Source: CAYVOX01 sp964453035 (GTDB lineage Bacteria; Chloroflexota; Anaerolineae; Anaerolineales; Anaerolineaceae). Taken from it: 30,556 nucleotides of DNA. Each line of letters begins with the position of its first letter. Position 1 is the first letter of the stretch. The notes beneath the pieces are model-generated. The model was given only the letters and a program-made list of their open reading frames with translations, did not search any database and was not told the origin of the DNA. This document shows, one piece after another, positions 7,201-15,213 of this stretch. The stretch lies in NCBI GenBank assembly GCA_964453035.1, contig CAYVOX010000024.1, positions 1-30,556 of the forward strand, read 5' to 3'. The translations under genes and the position numbers were made by a program.

Positions 7201-9415
7201 CCGAGAGGTAATACAGGTTGTAATCCATGGTTGTTCCAGCTACAGAGGTATCGTCAACATAAATGTTTCCGGGTTTCCGGCTAATCAATGGATCAACCGG
7301 GTTGAGCCCATTTTGAGAAACGATATTGTTGGTTATGGTCGCCCCGCCAGAATTGGCTTCCAGGTTGATGCCCGATGTGTAGTTGCCGTGTACGGTGTTC
7401 CCAACAATGATCTGGCCCGATGAATTGTTATTATCGATGCCGTGGTCGCCATTTCCGTAACTCAGGTTTCCAATCACCTTGTTGTTGTTAGAGCCATCTC
7501 CCGTACTCTTGTACAGGTTAATCCCTGAGTCTTCATTGCTATAAGTGATATTGTGAATAACCAGGTTGTTGTCGCTGTCATCCAATTCAATACCTGCAGC
7601 ATCGGTTGGTTCTCCGGGAGCAACAGCAGAGTAGTTGCCGTACGAGGTATTATTACTGACGACGTTGTTGTTGCTGGCATGAGTCAGGCGAATGCCGATG
7701 CACGAGTTATCGTACGTAAGATTGTTATCAATGAGGGAATCAATCACCGTTTTGAACCGGATAGCATGCTGGTGCTCACCAAAAACATGCTGCCCGGAAT
7801 CGCTTATATCGTTGTTCTTGATGGTGATATGGTCAGAGTTGACCGCATAAATTCCCGAGTAAGCCGTCCCGGTGATGGTAAAGCCCTCAACCACAATATA
7901 ACTGCGCAGGGATATGATAAATGCCGCCCCGGTGGTTGGCGAACCGTTCCCCGTAACCACCACGCCTGGATCTGCAAAATATGTAATGGGATAACCTGCT
8001 ACTCCACTGTAGGTATCTACCCAAACCGTCTCGGCATAGGTTCCATTCAAAACATGCACTGTATCACCAGCCCGGGCTAAAAACTCACCCCGGTCAATCG
8101 TGCATAACGGCAGCGCAAGCGAACCTGGTCCACTGTCATCGCAGGTTACGGTCTTATCCACGTAAAGCGTGTCCGCAATCGGGGTGATGTTGACGTTCAC
8201 CGTGATCGAATCCCACAGCGCCCCATCTGAAACTTGCACTGTAAAACTGTCGGAACCATTGTAGTTCGGTGTTGGTGAGTATGTGATAGCCTTGCTCAGC
8301 CCATTTCCAGAAGCGCCTGCTGTCCCATGCAAGGCTGGCACCGAAATACTCCAGGTGAGAACAACACTATCCGCATCGGTTGCGTTTAGCGTCAGGCTGA
8401 AAGCTGTTGGCGAGCCGTCTTCATCCATTGCAACATCGATCGAAGCACCTTCAGTGATGATTGGAGGTTGTCCAACACTGACGGTCACCTCTTGTGAGCC
8501 GCTGATGCCAGTAAAGTTGCCATCTCCACCGTAGGTGGCGGTGAGCAGGTGCGTGCCGTCCCCAGCTGCAGTTGCATTGTAATTGACGTTGCAGGTGGCT
8601 GTTCCGGCAACGCTGGTCACCAGCGCGCAGGAAGCCGCCGGAGAGAAGGTTCCGTTACCCACCGAATCGGTAGCCCAGGTCACGCTGCCGGTTGGGGTAA
8701 GGCTCCCGCTCCCTCTCGTGACTGAAACCACACAGTTGATAGTACCCCCTTCAACAACAATTGGCGTTCCCGCTCCGCAATTGACCGTAGATGTGGTTGG
8801 GCGCTTAAAACTAACCGTGATCTGGAAGTAATCAACATTTGCCTGTCGTTTAATATTTGTGGTTGCAGAAAGAACAACCCCAAAGTTGGCTGATGTAAGA
8901 TCTGCCGGATTCCAGCTCTCTCCCCACAGGTCTGCTGAACCCCCATAAGTCGCAATGCCCTCAGACCCTGGCCAGGGTGTGGCTGTGGCAGCTTTGTTAT
9001 CGCCTGTAATCGTCAGGTTTTTTACGAGGCGCACAATACTGTCATAAACATCCCCAGCGCTTCCGGTACCATTACTTGAATCGTACCGACCAATGGTCAC
9101 TTGAATGCCAGTGATAATCGCATCATCCGGGATCATCGTGTTATTGAACCCAAAATTTGTCGCTCTCAAATAATGTGAGGTTGGGTTGCCAGTGTATGTG
9201 TTCAAGCTTGCAGTCGCATAGTTGGTATCATTGTTGGTGATGTTTCCGGTTCCTCCCCATGTGACCGTACCGACCCCGGTAATATCCGCTCCCGTCCCGG
9301 GATATCGGGCGGCTGCAGCTTCCGCAGCAGCCATTGATGCTGGCAATGAGAATATGAAGATCGCGACAATGGCCATTGTCGTTAATATTTTCCGCGTATC
9401 AAAGTGGTTCATCAT
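4265..9415 (-). CDS. Giant secreted multi-domain protein with beta-helix and YDG/MBG repeats
   Basis: A 1716-residue exported protein. Residues 8-32 form a Sec signal peptide (hydrophobic I-F-I-F-S-L-P-A-S-M-A-A-A). Then come an N-terminal beta-rich domain (about 35-205), a Big_3-type Ig-like domain (about 208-313), a cadherin-like module with N-Y-N-G-S-D-S-F-T-V-Q-V-S-D-G (about 318-412), a right-handed beta-helix rich in N-N repeats (about 417-845) and another Ig-like domain. Eight YDG domains follow (K-V-Y-D-G ... D-A-G-N-Y; the first six are 85 residues each, residues 949-1458), then one MBG-like domain. The protein ends in M-Y-L-P-F-V-R-K. AGGAGG lies 3 nt before the first and 6 nt before the second ATG (9412). 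It probably acts at the cell surface in adhesion or glycan binding; the ligand is unknown. It is a single gene facing the neighbours on both sides. Confidence 0.9.
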   Translation of the reverse strand: MMNHFDTRKILTTMAIVAIFIFSLPASMAAAEAAAARYPGTGADITGVGTVTWGGTGNITNNDTNYATASLNTYTGNPTSHYLRATNFGFNNTMIPDDAIITGIQVTIGRYDSSNGTGSAGDVYDSIVRLVKNLTITGDNKAATATPWPGSEGIATYGGSADLWGESWNPADLTSANFGVVLSATTNIKRQANVDYFQITVSFKRPTTSTVNCGAGTPIVVEGGTINCVVSVTRGSGSLTPTGSVTWATDSVGNGTFSPAASCALVTSVAGTATCNVNYNATAAGDGTHLLTATYGGDGNFTGISGSQEVTVSVGQPPIITEGASIDVAMDEDGSPTAFSLTLNATDADSVVLTWSISVPALHGTAGASGNGLSKAITYSPTPNYNGSDSFTVQVSDGALWDSITVNVNITPIADTLYVDKTVTCDDSGPGSLALPLCTIDRGEFLARAGDTVHVLNGTYAETVWVDTYSGVAGYPITYFADPGVVVTGNGSPTTGAAFIISLRSYIVVEGFTITGTAYSGIYAVNSDHITIKNNDISDSGQHVFGEHQHAIRFKTVIDSLIDNNLTYDNSCIGIRLTHASNNNVVSNNTSYGNYSAVAPGEPTDAAGIELDDSDNNLVIHNITYSNEDSGINLYKSTGDGSNNNKVIGNLSYGNGDHGIDNNNSSGQIIVGNTVHGNYTSGINLEANSGGATITNNIVSQNGLNPVDPLISRKPGNIYVDDTSVAGTTMDYNLYYLSGGTVQIDWNDTAYSTLAAFQAVITTQEDHGLEGNPLFVAPAPVSNGTLIVTEGDYHLLALSPAIDSANSNAPDEPSTDLDGNPRVDDPAVANTGAGTRLYDDRGVYEKQIPLATNLTTSPITDTYGQTVTLSATLTRTSNGVGLNNKTISFTLNGVVACSGITDSSGIATCTAALTADVGTYASGVGASFAGDGIYAPSTATAQLVVNAKHITGSFTAADKVYDGSAAATVLTRSLTGVLVGDAVELTSGTATFANKNVGEDKVVTLGSALLSGLDAGNYVLDSVATTTASITALHVTGAFTAGNKVYDGTTDASVLTRSLVGAISGDAVELTGGTAAFADKTVGTGKVVTLSGAALSGADAGNYVLDSVATTTASITALHVTGAFTAADKVYDREIAAVVLTRSLVGAILGDAVELNGGAASFADKTVATGKVVTLTGAALSGLDAGNYVLDSVATTTASITALHVTGAFTAGNKVYDGTTDASVLTRSLVGAISGDAVELTGGTAAFADKTVGTGKVVTLSGAALSGADAGNYVLDSVATTTASITALHITGSFTAADKVYDGNAAATVLTRSLTGVLAGDAVELTGGTATFANKTVGEDKVVTLGSALLSGADAGNYALDSVATTSASISALHITGAFTAADKVYDGTVNATVLTRSLVGAILGDAVELSAGIAAFADKTVATGKVVTLSDAVLSGVDAGNYVLDSVATDTADITAKPLTVSGITAQDKVYDGNTQAVIDTTTATLVGKITGDVVTLEVTGALGTFADKNVGNGKDVAVSGLSISGDDAGNYSLTQPTTTADITVRDLTVGATGIDKVYDGTTAATVTLTDNRVTGDVFIASYTSASFADANAGSGISMSVIGISIAGVDAGNYNLLNTTAATTANITPKPITVTANSGQYKIFGTVDPVFTYTYAPNDPPIAFSGLLSREPGEEIGGYAITQGTLSAGSNYAINFVSATFRITGELMYLPFVRK
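5042..6571 (-). repeat. Six tandem 255-bp YDG repeats
   Basis: Six in-frame units of exactly 255 bp (6571-6317, 6316-6062, 6061-5807, 5806-5552, 5551-5297, 5296-5042) each encode one YDG domain of 85 residues. Units 2 and 4 are identical at protein level. The DNA at 5553-5877 and 6063-6387 is the same over 325 bp, and units 1 and 5 also share long identical blocks. Unit 3 reads Y-D-R-E in place of Y-D-G. Two more diverged YDG units continue down to about 4529. Confidence 0.9.
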
Positions 9416-9880
9416 GTTCCTCCTGGTGACCAGTTCTAATTTTTTATTTATTCATATGTCGTGATGTGCAAGATAAATGAATCCCCACCAATAATTTCTC
9501 AACCGATCTGTTCATCCTTCCCTTGAAATACGACATCACCTCCGTTCTGATGTTAAATGCCAAACTAAAGAAAGAGAAACTTAAGTTCTCTTAATTAACA
9601 GTAAGCTGTTTTGGATTTGACTAAGTAAAATGAGATTTACGGGTAAACAGGCACTTTTAAGGATATGCTGTTAATAGGGGCTACTACTAATAATTCTTAA
9701 ACATTGTATATTAAAATCACTTAATTGCAACCATCTTTCTTCAAATAATATACCATTTTTCAATCTATAATTGGCTGCAAATTTGGCCTGGCGATTTACG
9801 CTGGTAATAAATTGGCATTCTGCACTATAATTTGCTTTCTATGTTGACAGGTACCCGTTGAAACCTTTTAGTGACTTACC
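9416..9880. other. AT-rich divergent intergenic region
   Basis: 465 bases between two divergent genes, clearly more AT-rich than the flanking genes. It holds the AGGAGG ribosome site of the minus-strand gene (9419-9424), an inverted repeat AAGAGAA/TTCTCTT (9572-9578 and 9586-9592) that could be an operator, a consensus TATAAT on the plus strand (9826-9831) without a good -35, and the TTGACA box described separately. No coding region or RNA gene is visible. Confidence 0.6.
9844..9872 (+). promoter_or_regulatory. Possible promoter of the metallophosphoesterase gene
   Basis: TTGACA (9844-9849) is followed after 17 nt by TTTAGT (9867-9872), a weak -10. The ATG at 9881 lies 8 nt after it and has no Shine-Dalgarno sequence, so the transcript may be leaderless. 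The TATAAT at 9826-9831 is an alternative -10 giving a leader of about 45 nt. Confidence 0.35.
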
Positions 9881-10942
9881 ATGCGCATATTAATCAACAA
9901 GTTCACCACCAAATATCCAGGTTCATCCCTTCTTTCTCTCTCCTTTCTGGTTTTTGTCCTCATTGATGCCTTCTGGCTGTTGTCACTATCCCGCTGGGGA
10001 ATTTCCTACGGTCCACCTCTACCTGTCTGGGTGATTTTTACCATTCTCAGAAGTGCATCTTTAGCCCTCTGCATGTTGCTCTTTCCGAAGACCGCGCTAT
10101 CCAGGTATCCATATCTCAATCTTCGTTATCTATCATTTTTCGGAATTAACCTATCTCTATTAGTCTTCGCCGTTTATGGCTTTTGCATTGAACCGTTTCA
10201 CCTCACCCAGACCAGCATTACGGTCAAAGTACCTGGCCTGGAGCGCCCAGTCCGGATAGTTCAACTGAGCGATATCCACGTCGAGTACCTTACCAGGCGT
10301 GAAGAAGAATTACCCGGGTTTATTGAGCGTCTCCAACCCGATTTTATCGTGATGACCGGCGATTACACCAGCGAAGAATTCACCAATGACGAAGAAACTG
10401 ACAACCACCTCCGAACGCTGGTTAACCGGTTTAGCGCGCCTATGGGCGTCTATGCGGTCAACGGCAATGCCGAATTTGTTTACGTGATGGATTTACTGTT
10501 CGAGGGCACAAATGTTCACTTGCTTGAAAACAAAGTTTTGATGATCCCCGAACTCGATGAGCGCGTTGCCCTGGTTGGATTAAATCACATCCAACCTGAA
10601 CGCGACGCTGCCAGCCTGAAAGAGCTTATGTCTCAGCTTTCTGCCGACGTTTTTTCCATCCTGCTCTACCACAAACCCGACCTGGCTTATGATGCCCGCG
10701 ACGCAGGTGTTGACCTTTACCTGTGCGGTCACACCCACGGCGGGCAAGTCCGTTTGCCTCTTATTGGGGCATTAATCACCAATTCGCGCTACGGAAAGAC
10801 TTTTGAGATGGGATCATACACTCTGGACGGCATGACCCTGTTCGTCAATCGCGGATTGGGTTTCACTGGTGGTAATGCGCCGCGGATTCGCTTCTTAGCC
10901 CCACCAGAGGTGGCTGTCATCGACCTTATCCCCGCTAAATGA
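9881..10942 (+). CDS. Membrane-anchored calcineurin-like metallophosphoesterase (YkuE-like)
   Basis: N-terminal membrane part with three hydrophobic segments (about residues 17-37, 47-67, 80-102), then a calcineurin-like phosphoesterase domain from about residue 120 to the end. Metal-binding motifs seen in order: S-D-I-H, T-G-D-Y, G-N-A-E, the L-Y-H-K-P-D His and G-H-T-H-G-G-Q. The family normally has G-N-H-E/D in the third motif; here the His, which helps protonate the leaving group, is Ala, while the metal-binding Asn is kept. Members of this group act on phosphoesters such as UDP-sugar pyrophosphate or phospholipid head groups at the membrane; the substrate here is unknown. It stands alone, 487 bases ahead of the polysaccharide operon. 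Confidence 0.85.
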   Translation: MRILINKFTTKYPGSSLLSLSFLVFVLIDAFWLLSLSRWGISYGPPLPVWVIFTILRSASLALCMLLFPKTALSRYPYLNLRYLSFFGINLSLLVFAVYGFCIEPFHLTQTSITVKVPGLERPVRIVQLSDIHVEYLTRREEELPGFIERLQPDFIVMTGDYTSEEFTNDEETDNHLRTLVNRFSAPMGVYAVNGNAEFVYVMDLLFEGTNVHLLENKVLMIPELDERVALVGLNHIQPERDAASLKELMSQLSADVFSILLYHKPDLAYDARDAGVDLYLCGHTHGGQVRLPLIGALITNSRYGKTFEMGSYTLDGMTLFVNRGLGFTGGNAPRIRFLAPPEVAVIDLIPAK

Positions 10943-11428
10943 TCCGCTTATACGGCTATCCCCTAATGCGAGTTCCCAAGCGCTCTCAGGGTTAATAATT
11001 TTTGCCTTACCCATAAATCATTCAACTTGTTACACCATCCAATCCATCGCGCCTTGCAAATCAAACACATTGACGCCGGGTAGGTAGATTTTAAGTTGTA
11101 ATCACGTAAAACTGCAGCTTTAAAGAGGGTACACAAATTGGTATTTTTATTTGCCCAGATATTGCTATAATGTTGATGAAAATATTCAGGGGTTCAGGAT
11201 TCTTTTTATTACTGACGGATCAACAATTCTTAGTGTATCCGAATTATCAATAGTCGCAACCCACATCCTAAAAGTATAAAAAATATCAGGTAGGGTAGAG
11301 TGCATATTCCTGCTTATCGGTTGAGGCAAGATGGACCTATTTATCGGCCTTTAACGTTTAAGGTGGCTAATCTATCCGCTTATGTCGGAAGGGCGGAGCA
11401 TGGATGAGGTAGCTCACAAGTAGTCTCT
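10943..11428 (+). other. Promoter and long leader region ahead of the polysaccharide operon
   Basis: 486 bases without a gene. The first part shows no clear terminator for the upstream gene. An extended -10 box lies at 11163-11171, so about 250 nt (from about 11178) would be untranslated leader. The leader has a near-palindrome CCTTTAACGTTTAAGG (11348-11363, one mismatched pair) and a small stem TCCGC/GCGGA (11375-11379, 11393-11397) about 31 nt before the start codon, overlapping GGCGGAGCATGG (11392-11403), which loosely resembles the ops element used by RfaH. No riboswitch class was recognised. Confidence 0.5.
11163..11171 (+). promoter_or_regulatory. Extended -10 promoter of the polysaccharide operon
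   Basis: TGCTATAAT (11163-11171) is a perfect extended -10. The -35 region (ATTTTT at 17-nt spacing) is poor, as is usual for this promoter type. The same nonamer core stands before the DUF309 gene at 2914-2922. It is the best promoter candidate for the whole 11429-29894 block. Confidence 0.5.
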
Positions 11429-13597
11429 ATGAAAAACGAAAATTATATCGATTTTCCCTGGATCATTAACGTCGTTTCGCGCCGTAAATGGTTTATCATT
11501 TTTTCCCTGGCACTGGCGCTCATCATTTCACTGGGCATTCTGGGTTTTATGCCAACGCGGTACCAGGCAACCACAACCTTGATGATTGAACCCTCTGAGA
11601 ACTCAAAAACCAGCGAGATCAATATGCTCATGGCTGGTGAAAGATTGGCGCTCACCTACAGCAAAATCATCAACAGTCGCCCCATTCTCCAAAGCGCCAT
11701 TTCACAGCTCAAGTCTGACACTCCCGTATCAGTCCTGATGGATTCCGTTTCCGTTCAGCCCGTTGATAACACCCAGCTCATTCAAATCTCCGTAACCGAT
11801 CTCAACCCAACCAAAGCCATCTCCTTTGCTAATGCCATCGCCACGTCTTTCATCGCTTATGTCAAAAACCTGGCTGTTGAAAATTACAACCAGGCTCTCA
11901 CCAACACCCAGAACAGCATTACCCTCAAACAGAGTGAGGTCAACCGCATAATCTCGGATATTAATTCGCAAAATAAGCTCAAGACCGATCTTGAAGCTGA
12001 AAAAGCCCGCCTACAACTGCTCCTCACACAAAATGGAGAAACTTACCGTGCTGTGCAGCAGGATATCCAGTCTCTTGAGATGGCGATTTCTAATTCCAAG
12101 AACAAGGTTCACCTGGTTGAAGCCGGTTATGTTCTGGCAAATGCTCAATACCCGGCATACACTGCCGCAGCGACGGTATTCTTCTCTCGCGATATCATCA
12201 CCGGCAGCAGTGACACGCTCGTCCGCACCAACGAATTAATTGCGCAGGTTTACGGACCAATGCTGTATCGCGACAATTTGCTGGAAAAAGTCATCAGCAA
12301 ACTTAGCCTCAAGGATTCAACCGCGACGCTTTCAAGGCGCGTCAGCTATGAAGCCGTCGCGACTTCTCAATTCTTACGAATATTGGTCAGAGACGACAAC
12401 CCATCCCAGGCTGTCCAGATAGCCAGCACCCTGTCTGAGCTTTACATTGAGCAAATTCAAAGCAACCTGTCAATTTCTGATAATAAAGTTCTTTCCGGCC
12501 TCCTTACCCAGCTTGAGAACATTTCCATCCAGGGGGTGAAGATTCAACAGGATCTCAACAAAAACTCCGCCGCCCTCATCCCCATCGACCTTGAAATTGA
12601 TCGCCTGCAAAGCGACCTGTCATCAAAGTACCTGGATCTGCGCAACCTGCAAACCGATTACGACCAACTGATTCTTGAGGCTGGAAGGGCAACCAATACG
12701 GTTGTGATATCCGAACCGGCAGCCCATGCTAAAAGCCTGCAGGCTAACAAGTATATCTATATTGGCGTTGTCATCCTTTTGGCAGTCATCGCAGGCTTTG
12801 GGTTGATGTTCTTCTCCGAGCATATTGACGACAAAGTGAGAACTCAGGCGGATATCTCCAACCTACTGGGAGCCAGTCCCGTCGGGGTTATCAGGCACAT
12901 CTCCCGGAGTAAAGAGAAACTGATTTCTAGCTCAAACGTTTCAACCCAATTTGTGGAAGATTTCAAAAAACTCAGCGCATTGCTTCGACCTTCGCTCAAG
13001 GATCTTCCTCTGCGCACCTTGTTAATCACCAGCCCACACCAGGGTGAAGGCAAATCCGTCATAGCCGCCAACCTGGCTATGGCTTTTGCCAAAACGGGCA
13101 TTGATGTCATCCTTGTGGATGCTGACTTTCGTATTCCGCGCCAACACGTCATTTTCAACGTCGCCATTAAGGGTGGTTTTTCCGATTGCCTGGACGGAAA
13201 TCACAGCGATCCTCAATTGAAAAAAATTAACAGCCAGAATCTCAACCTTCTCACGTGTGGCGACCAAAAAGACGATACATCTGAGCTTCTCACCTCTCCT
13301 TACCTGGAAAAAGTTCTGCAAATGCTTTCCAACAGCGCCGATCTGGTCATCATTGACTGTCCCCCCATCCTACCATTGGCCGATGTAAACTACCTCACCC
13401 CCTATGTGGATGGCGCTTTACTTGTAACCCGGTCTGGCTTCTCAAAGCGAAAAGCCGTCCTCGAAGCTGCTGCCATCCTCAAAAATGCGGATATGAAATA
13501 CCTGGGATTTATCCTCAACGATATACCCGAATCACCCGAAATGTCCTACAGATATACTAAAGAGGGCAACCCCGGAGAAACAAACATAAACTCATAG
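11429..13597 (+). CDS. Wzc-like polysaccharide co-polymerase with BY-kinase domain
   Basis: Inner-membrane protein of 722 residues that sets chain length and supports export in Wzx/Wzy polysaccharide systems. A Wzz domain begins at residue 1, with TM1 at about 21-41 and a coiled-coil-rich periplasmic part. TM2 is at about 441-461, followed by a cytoplasmic tyrosine-kinase (BY-kinase/CpsD) domain with Walker A P-H-Q-G-E-G-K-S (about 536), Walker A' V-I-L-V-D-A-D-F (about 560) and Walker B L-V-I-I-D-C-P-P (about 640). The C-terminal tail holds only two close Tyr (Y-R-Y) instead of the usual Tyr cluster, so autophosphorylation control may be reduced. It is the first gene of the operon. The ATG has no good Shine-Dalgarno, and a stop lies in frame upstream. 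Confidence 0.92.
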   Translation: MKNENYIDFPWIINVVSRRKWFIIFSLALALIISLGILGFMPTRYQATTTLMIEPSENSKTSEINMLMAGERLALTYSKIINSRPILQSAISQLKSDTPVSVLMDSVSVQPVDNTQLIQISVTDLNPTKAISFANAIATSFIAYVKNLAVENYNQALTNTQNSITLKQSEVNRIISDINSQNKLKTDLEAEKARLQLLLTQNGETYRAVQQDIQSLEMAISNSKNKVHLVEAGYVLANAQYPAYTAAATVFFSRDIITGSSDTLVRTNELIAQVYGPMLYRDNLLEKVISKLSLKDSTATLSRRVSYEAVATSQFLRILVRDDNPSQAVQIASTLSELYIEQIQSNLSISDNKVLSGLLTQLENISIQGVKIQQDLNKNSAALIPIDLEIDRLQSDLSSKYLDLRNLQTDYDQLILEAGRATNTVVISEPAAHAKSLQANKYIYIGVVILLAVIAGFGLMFFSEHIDDKVRTQADISNLLGASPVGVIRHISRSKEKLISSSNVSTQFVEDFKKLSALLRPSLKDLPLRTLLITSPHQGEGKSVIAANLAMAFAKTGIDVILVDADFRIPRQHVIFNVAIKGGFSDCLDGNHSDPQLKKINSQNLNLLTCGDQKDDTSELLTSPYLEKVLQMLSNSADLVIIDCPPILPLADVNYLTPYVDGALLVTRSGFSKRKAVLEAAAILKNADMKYLGFILNDIPESPEMSYRYTKEGNPGETNINS

Positions 13598-13664
13598 CAT
13601 CCCAACTTGATTTGAAGTAACTCTCGGGGAATTTTCCGGGCGCAAACTTCCCAGATCACTCACA

Positions 13665-15212
13665 TTGGCTCAATCCGATCTTTCCCAGATACTAATTACT
13701 GACCAGGCGCTTCAAGCGAGCAATGTTCCTAACCTTGAGGGACAGTCCAGTGATTCTCTGGATCTTGTCGCTAATTTATGCCAAAGGTTATCGGCTGAAA
13801 ATATCAACTACTGCCACTGGAAAAGCAACGCCGCTCTTGTTCGCTCCGCCTTGGGGTTAAATGACCTTGACCTTCTGGTCGCCAAATCCGATTTGCAAAA
13901 ATTTCTGGCTATTCTACATGCTCTTGGCTTTAAGGAAGCTCACTCTCCCGATGAAATCAAAGTTGCTGGCGTGCGCAATTATTACGGTTACGACCCGCAC
14001 GCTGATGTTTTCGTCAACGTCCACGCCCATTTCAAGCTGGTCATCGGCCATGACTTGACAAAGAACTTCCACCTTCCCATCGAGCAGCCTTACCTGGCTG
14101 CCTCAATTCAGCAGGGGCTTTTTCGGGTAGCCTCCCCTGAATTCGAAATGCTCCTCTTTGTGGTTCGCATGGTCATCAAGCATTTCACCTGGGATTCAAT
14201 CCTTCTCGGTCACGGTCACCTCTCACCATCCGAACAAAATGAATTGAATTACCTCCAAAACCACATTTCCATGTCAGTTCTTGATGAGGCGCTGTCTCGC
14301 CATCTTAAGGTTATTGACCCCCTGGTGTTCTACTCTTGCTATGATCTGCTCAAGCACAACGCCTCCCTCTTGGACAGGCTTCGTGTAGGTCAGAAATTAG
14401 TGAACAGCCTCGCCCCTTACGCCCGTCATTCCCTTGGGGTGGATGCAGGCTTGAAGGTTTTTCGCCGATTTTCCATTCCGATCAAGCGCCGCATCCTCCG
14501 CCGTTATCTTGGCAAGCATCTGCAAACCGGCGGCGCGGTCATCGCGGTCGTGGGCGGAGATGGTGCGGGCAAGACGACCCTGGTGGAGGCTATTCACCGC
14601 TGGCTGGGCAGTGAATTTGCTGTACGGAAATTTCATATGGGCAAACCTCAACCCTCATTCCTCACCCTGGTGGTGCGGGGAATTTTAAAGATCGGTCGCA
14701 AGCTTGGCCTTTATCCCTATCAACGCGCTGAAGTTAGTTACACCAAAGATCCTGAAGCGATTATCTTCCCCGGTTACCCCTGGCTCTTCCGTGAAGTCTG
14801 CACTGCGCGTGACCGCTACCTCACCAGCAAGCGTGCCCGCCGCCTCTCCGCAAAGGGTGAGGTGGCCATCCTCGACCGCTTTCCGCTTGATGAGGTCAAA
14901 TTCATGGACGGTCCTCAAGCCTCCCGCATGACCTCAGGCATAACGCGCAACTGGCTGCTCAGTTCACTGATGAACCTGGAGGAGAGCTTCTACCGAAAAA
15001 TTTCCCCTCCCGATTTACTCATTGTATTGCGCGTGCCCCCCGATATTGCCGTTCAGCGGAAACGAGATGAACTTGAAAAGACCGTTAGGCCGCGGTCAAC
15101 CGAGATCTGGGAAGTGGATTGGTCACGCACCTCAGCGCACGTGATCGACGCCAGTGCCCCTCTGGAAGCTGTCCTAACCCAGGTCAAAGCGCTTATCTGG
15201 GAGAATATATAA
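13665..15212 (+). CDS. Nucleotidyltransferase-like / thymidylate-kinase-like fusion protein
   Basis: 515 residues in two halves. The N-terminal half (about 30-250) has N-Y-C-H-W-K-S-N followed by N-D-L-D-L-L-V, which resembles the D-x-D of nucleotidyltransferase-fold proteins of the kind found in polysaccharide loci. The C-terminal half (about 285-515) is a P-loop kinase with G-G-D-G-A-G-K-T-T (about 297), a D-R-F-P motif (about 404) as in dTMP kinases, and a lid-like Q-R-K-R-D-E-L-E-K segment (about 464). A housekeeping dTMP kinase is much shorter (about 210 residues), and the operon context argues for a role in polymer synthesis, for example phosphorylating or activating a sugar or other substituent; this is inference. 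The start is TTG at 13665; no ATG is available before the first domain, and no Shine-Dalgarno is evident. Confidence 0.75.
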   Translation: MAQSDLSQILITDQALQASNVPNLEGQSSDSLDLVANLCQRLSAENINYCHWKSNAALVRSALGLNDLDLLVAKSDLQKFLAILHALGFKEAHSPDEIKVAGVRNYYGYDPHADVFVNVHAHFKLVIGHDLTKNFHLPIEQPYLAASIQQGLFRVASPEFEMLLFVVRMVIKHFTWDSILLGHGHLSPSEQNELNYLQNHISMSVLDEALSRHLKVIDPLVFYSCYDLLKHNASLLDRLRVGQKLVNSLAPYARHSLGVDAGLKVFRRFSIPIKRRILRRYLGKHLQTGGAVIAVVGGDGAGKTTLVEAIHRWLGSEFAVRKFHMGKPQPSFLTLVVRGILKIGRKLGLYPYQRAEVSYTKDPEAIIFPGYPWLFREVCTARDRYLTSKRARRLSAKGEVAILDRFPLDEVKFMDGPQASRMTSGITRNWLLSSLMNLEESFYRKISPPDLLIVLRVPPDIAVQRKRDELEKTVRPRSTEIWEVDWSRTSAHVIDASAPLEAVLTQVKALIWENI

Positions 15213-15213
15213 C

